Positions 62,061 to 64,000 of a stretch of 64,000 nucleotides of DNA are shown here, one piece after another; the first letter of the stretch is position 1, and each line of letters starts with the position of its first letter. The stretch is taken from NCBI GenBank assembly GCA_011052815.1, contig DRIG01000072.1:1-64000 (forward strand), given 5' to 3'. The notes under the pieces are model-generated. The model worked only from the letters and a program-made list of their open reading frames with translations, searched no databases and was not told the DNA's origin. The translations under genes and the position numbers were made by a program. This DNA comes from a candidate division WOR-3 bacterium (lineage in GTDB: Bacteria; Hydrothermota; Tepidihabitantia; SM23-42).

Positions 62061-62837
62061 ATGGCGTACAATAACTTGATTTTTGAAAAAGACGGTAATA
62101 TCGGTTTGGTAAAAATTAATCGACCAGAAGTGCTGAATGCTGTTAATATCGAGACCATTATTGAGCTGGAAAAGGCATTGAACGAATTTTATGGAGACAA
62201 GGATATTTTTGTGATCATCATAACCGGCGAGGGTAAATCCTTTGTATCCGGGTCTGATATATCACGGTTGGCGAAGATGAACTCCCTTGAAGCGAGAGAA
62301 TACAGCCGAATCGGCCAGCGGGTTTTATCTTTTATTGAACAGATGGAAAAGCCGGTCATCGCCGCGGTCAATGGCTATGCACTCGGCTCGGGTTGTGAAC
62401 TGGCTATGGCGTGCGATGTCAGGATAGTATCTGAAAAAGCGAAATTCGGTCAGCCTGAAGTGAAGCTCGGATTGATTCCCGGACACGCCGGCACCCAGCG
62501 GTTGGCGCGGCTCGTCGGTATGGGAAAGGCGAAGGAATTGATCTTCACCGGGGATCTGATCGACGCCCAGGAGGCATTAAGGATCGGTCTGGTCAATAAG
62601 GTCGTGCCTGCTGATAAATTGATGGAAGAGGTGAAGAACTTCGCCACCAAGATTATTGAGGTCGGACAGACAGCGCTCCATTTAGCCAAGACCGTTATTA
62701 ACCGCGGCCTGGACGCCAACATGGCGACCGGTCAATCCTATGAAATGGAGGCATTCAGTATTCTGTTTTCAACGGAAGAAGCCAAAGAAGGGATGACTGC
62801 ATTTTTAGAAAAGAGAAAACCGAAGTGGAATAAGTAA
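62061..62837 (+). CDS. Enoyl-CoA hydratase
   Basis: 258 aa from ATG 62061 (AGGAGG with 4-bp spacing; the in-frame ATG at 62058 is too close). Crotonase motifs are GEGKSFVSGSDISRLAKM, NGYALGSGCELAMACDVRIV, the catalytic Glu in FGQPEVKLGLIPGHAGTQRL and FTGDLIDAQEALRIGLVNKV. It hydrates crotonyl-CoA or another 2-enoyl-CoA. The dehydrogenase for the next step starts 16 bp downstream. Confidence 0.92.
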   Translation: MAYNNLIFEKDGNIGLVKINRPEVLNAVNIETIIELEKALNEFYGDKDIFVIIITGEGKSFVSGSDISRLAKMNSLEAREYSRIGQRVLSFIEQMEKPVIAAVNGYALGSGCELAMACDVRIVSEKAKFGQPEVKLGLIPGHAGTQRLARLVGMGKAKELIFTGDLIDAQEALRIGLVNKVVPADKLMEEVKNFATKIIEVGQTALHLAKTVINRGLDANMATGQSYEMEAFSILFSTEEAKEGMTAFLEKRKPKWNK

Positions 62838-62853
62838 AGGAAGGAGGTTTTTG

Positions 62854-64000
62854 ATGACCCTGGATGAGAGGTTGCAAAATGTGGCAGTGATCGGTGCTGC
62901 CGGCAAGATGGGCAGTGGTATCGGTGTTTTGATCGCCCAGGAGATGGCTAAGTTGAAATTGCAGAAAGAGAATAGAGATAAGGTATATCGATTGGTGCTT
63001 ATCGATATCAGTGAGAAGGCATTGGACGGTCTGCGTGCTTATATGCGGACTCAATTGACAAAGGTGGCTGAAAAATCCACCGTGCTTTTGAGAAAACTCT
63101 ATGAAGACCGAGATGACCTTATTGAGAACGCCGACATCATAAACACATTTGTCGATGATGCGACTTCGGTCCTTAATTTCACCACGGATATTGATGTCGC
63201 AAAAGACGCCCACCTTGTCTTTGAAGCGATTGTTGAAAACGAAAAGATAAAGATAAAGATTTACAAGAAGTTGAAAAAGATATGTTCGGATACCACATTC
63301 TTTTTAACCAATACCTCGAGTATCCCGATTTCGTATCTTGACGACAAAGCCGGGCTTGACGGCAGGTTGATCGGTTACCACTTTTATAATCCTCCGGTGG
63401 TTCAGCGTCTGGTAGAGGTGATCAGCGCGAAGACGACCACCGAAGAACTGCGTAATCTTGGGCAGGAACTGGGTAAACGTTTACGCAAAAAACTGGTGCC
63501 TTCCAATGATATTTCCGGATTCATCGGCAACGGTCATTTTATGCGCGACGGTCTTTATGCAATCAGTGAGGTGGAACGGCTGAAAGGCAAATTCAGGTTT
63601 CCAGGTGCTGTTTATATAATGAACCGTATCACCCAGGATTTTCTTATCAGACCCATGGGGATTTTCCAGCTCATCGACTATGTCGGTATCGACGTGTTTC
63701 AATGTATTCTCAAGGTCATGCGTACCCATCTCGGTGATAAAACATTGAAGAGTCGGGTCATCGACCGGCTGGTCAAGGATGGTGTGCTCGGTGGGCAGTA
63801 TCCTGATGGTTCTCAAAAGGACGGTTTTTTGAAATATGAGAAGAATCGACCTGTAGGGATATATAACTTCCGCAAAAAAGAGTACTTTATGCTCAATGAC
63901 AAATGGCGAAAGAAGGTTGATGAGAAGATCGGTCCTCTTCCTGAAGCCACTTTACCCTGGCGGGCACTGCTTGGTGCTCCGAACAGGGAGGATCTACTAA
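62854..64000 (+). CDS. 3-Hydroxyacyl-CoA dehydrogenase (partial, runs off the window)
   Basis: At least 382 codons, open to the last base, with AGGAGG before the ATG. The NAD-binding loop is VAVIGAAGKMGSGIG. LVFEAIVENEKIKIKIYKKL, NTSSIPISYL and the catalytic His region IGYHFYNPPVVQRLVEVI mark the 3HCDH family. A C-terminal domain with NGHFMRDGLYAISEVE is present in part. It oxidises 3-hydroxyacyl-CoA with NAD after the hydratase. The N-terminal domain has an extra helical insertion of about 25 residues (LRKLYEDRDDLIENADII). Confidence 0.88.
   Translation, partial: MTLDERLQNVAVIGAAGKMGSGIGVLIAQEMAKLKLQKENRDKVYRLVLIDISEKALDGLRAYMRTQLTKVAEKSTVLLRKLYEDRDDLIENADIINTFVDDATSVLNFTTDIDVAKDAHLVFEAIVENEKIKIKIYKKLKKICSDTTFFLTNTSSIPISYLDDKAGLDGRLIGYHFYNPPVVQRLVEVISAKTTTEELRNLGQELGKRLRKKLVPSNDISGFIGNGHFMRDGLYAISEVERLKGKFRFPGAVYIMNRITQDFLIRPMGIFQLIDYVGIDVFQCILKVMRTHLGDKTLKSRVIDRLVKDGVLGGQYPDGSQKDGFLKYEKNRPVGIYNFRKKEYFMLNDKWRKKVDEKIGPLPEATLPWRALLGAPNREDLL

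Noticed and set aside
1-64000. tRNA or rRNA genes
   Set aside because: Gene-free stretches were read for cloverleaf or rRNA patterns on both strands; none was recognised, although this was not a computed search.

Overview
The window reads as a chromosome fragment of an uncultivated, didermic, anaerobe-like bacterium. Supporting points are a Wzx/Wzy-type polysaccharide locus with a Wzi-like outer-membrane barrel, secreted proteins with a C-terminal sorting-type domain, and a dense acyl-CoA and propionate metabolism coupled to ETF and a soluble FeS oxidoreductase. The style recalls candidate phyla near the FCB group (for example WOR-3), but no rRNA or ribosomal marker is present, so the assignment is only a guess.

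Layout. 1-4479: accessory DNA. It holds the tail of a transposase, its paired terminal repeats, a DUF2791-type ATPase gene cut by the insertion, a second intact DUF2791-type ATPase, an Lhr-like helicase, an attC-like site and an IS256-type remnant. The ATPase/helicase set looks like a phage-defence operon of the BREX BrxD/BrxHI or Shango SngB/SngC kind. 4440-7718: three secreted or surface proteins. 7789-12634 (minus): hisC-ptb-mfd. 12752-13027: a small ORF with an in-frame TGA. 13065-28074: a polysaccharide locus opened by a leader with an ops/JUMPstart-like element, then a receiver-PAS regulator, flippase, glycosyltransferases, polymerase, radical SAM/SPASM protein, amino-sugar oxidoreductase and aminotransferase, two tandem phosphoglycosyl transferases and a Wzi-like barrel. 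28177-34930: a second ops-like leader and an operon of three acyl-CoA dehydrogenases (the first lacking its catalytic base), etfBA and a CCG-domain FeS protein. 35039-35622: a broken fibronectin-type fragment. 35657-64000: glnS followed by a long catabolic island.

The island holds a methylmalonyl-CoA module (meaB, mutB, a separate B12 subunit, carboxyltransferase, biotin carboxylase, BCCP, epimerase and a second mutB). It also holds alanine dehydrogenase, a CoA-transferase, a methionine gamma-lyase-like enzyme, an archaeal-type HMG-CoA synthase/thiolase/DUF35 trio and a methylcrotonyl-CoA carboxylase module with a methylglutaconyl-CoA hydratase. It ends with a flavoprotein, IscU, a frameshifted GAF protein, enoyl-CoA hydratase and hydroxyacyl-CoA dehydrogenase. 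Together these can convert branched-chain and sulfur amino acids through acyl-CoA, propionyl-CoA and HMG-CoA intermediates, with electrons collected by ETF and energy conserved as acyl phosphate or through CoA transfer.

The strongest unexplained signals are two leaders sharing hairpin plus GCGGTAGC elements, duplicated hairpin leaders in front of both biotin carboxylases, a probable heteromeric acyl-CoA dehydrogenase, the HMG-CoA synthase trio inside a leucine-type module without a visible HMG-CoA lyase, a canonical A-AAA-AAC slippery site exactly where the GAF gene breaks, and the IS-split defence operon.
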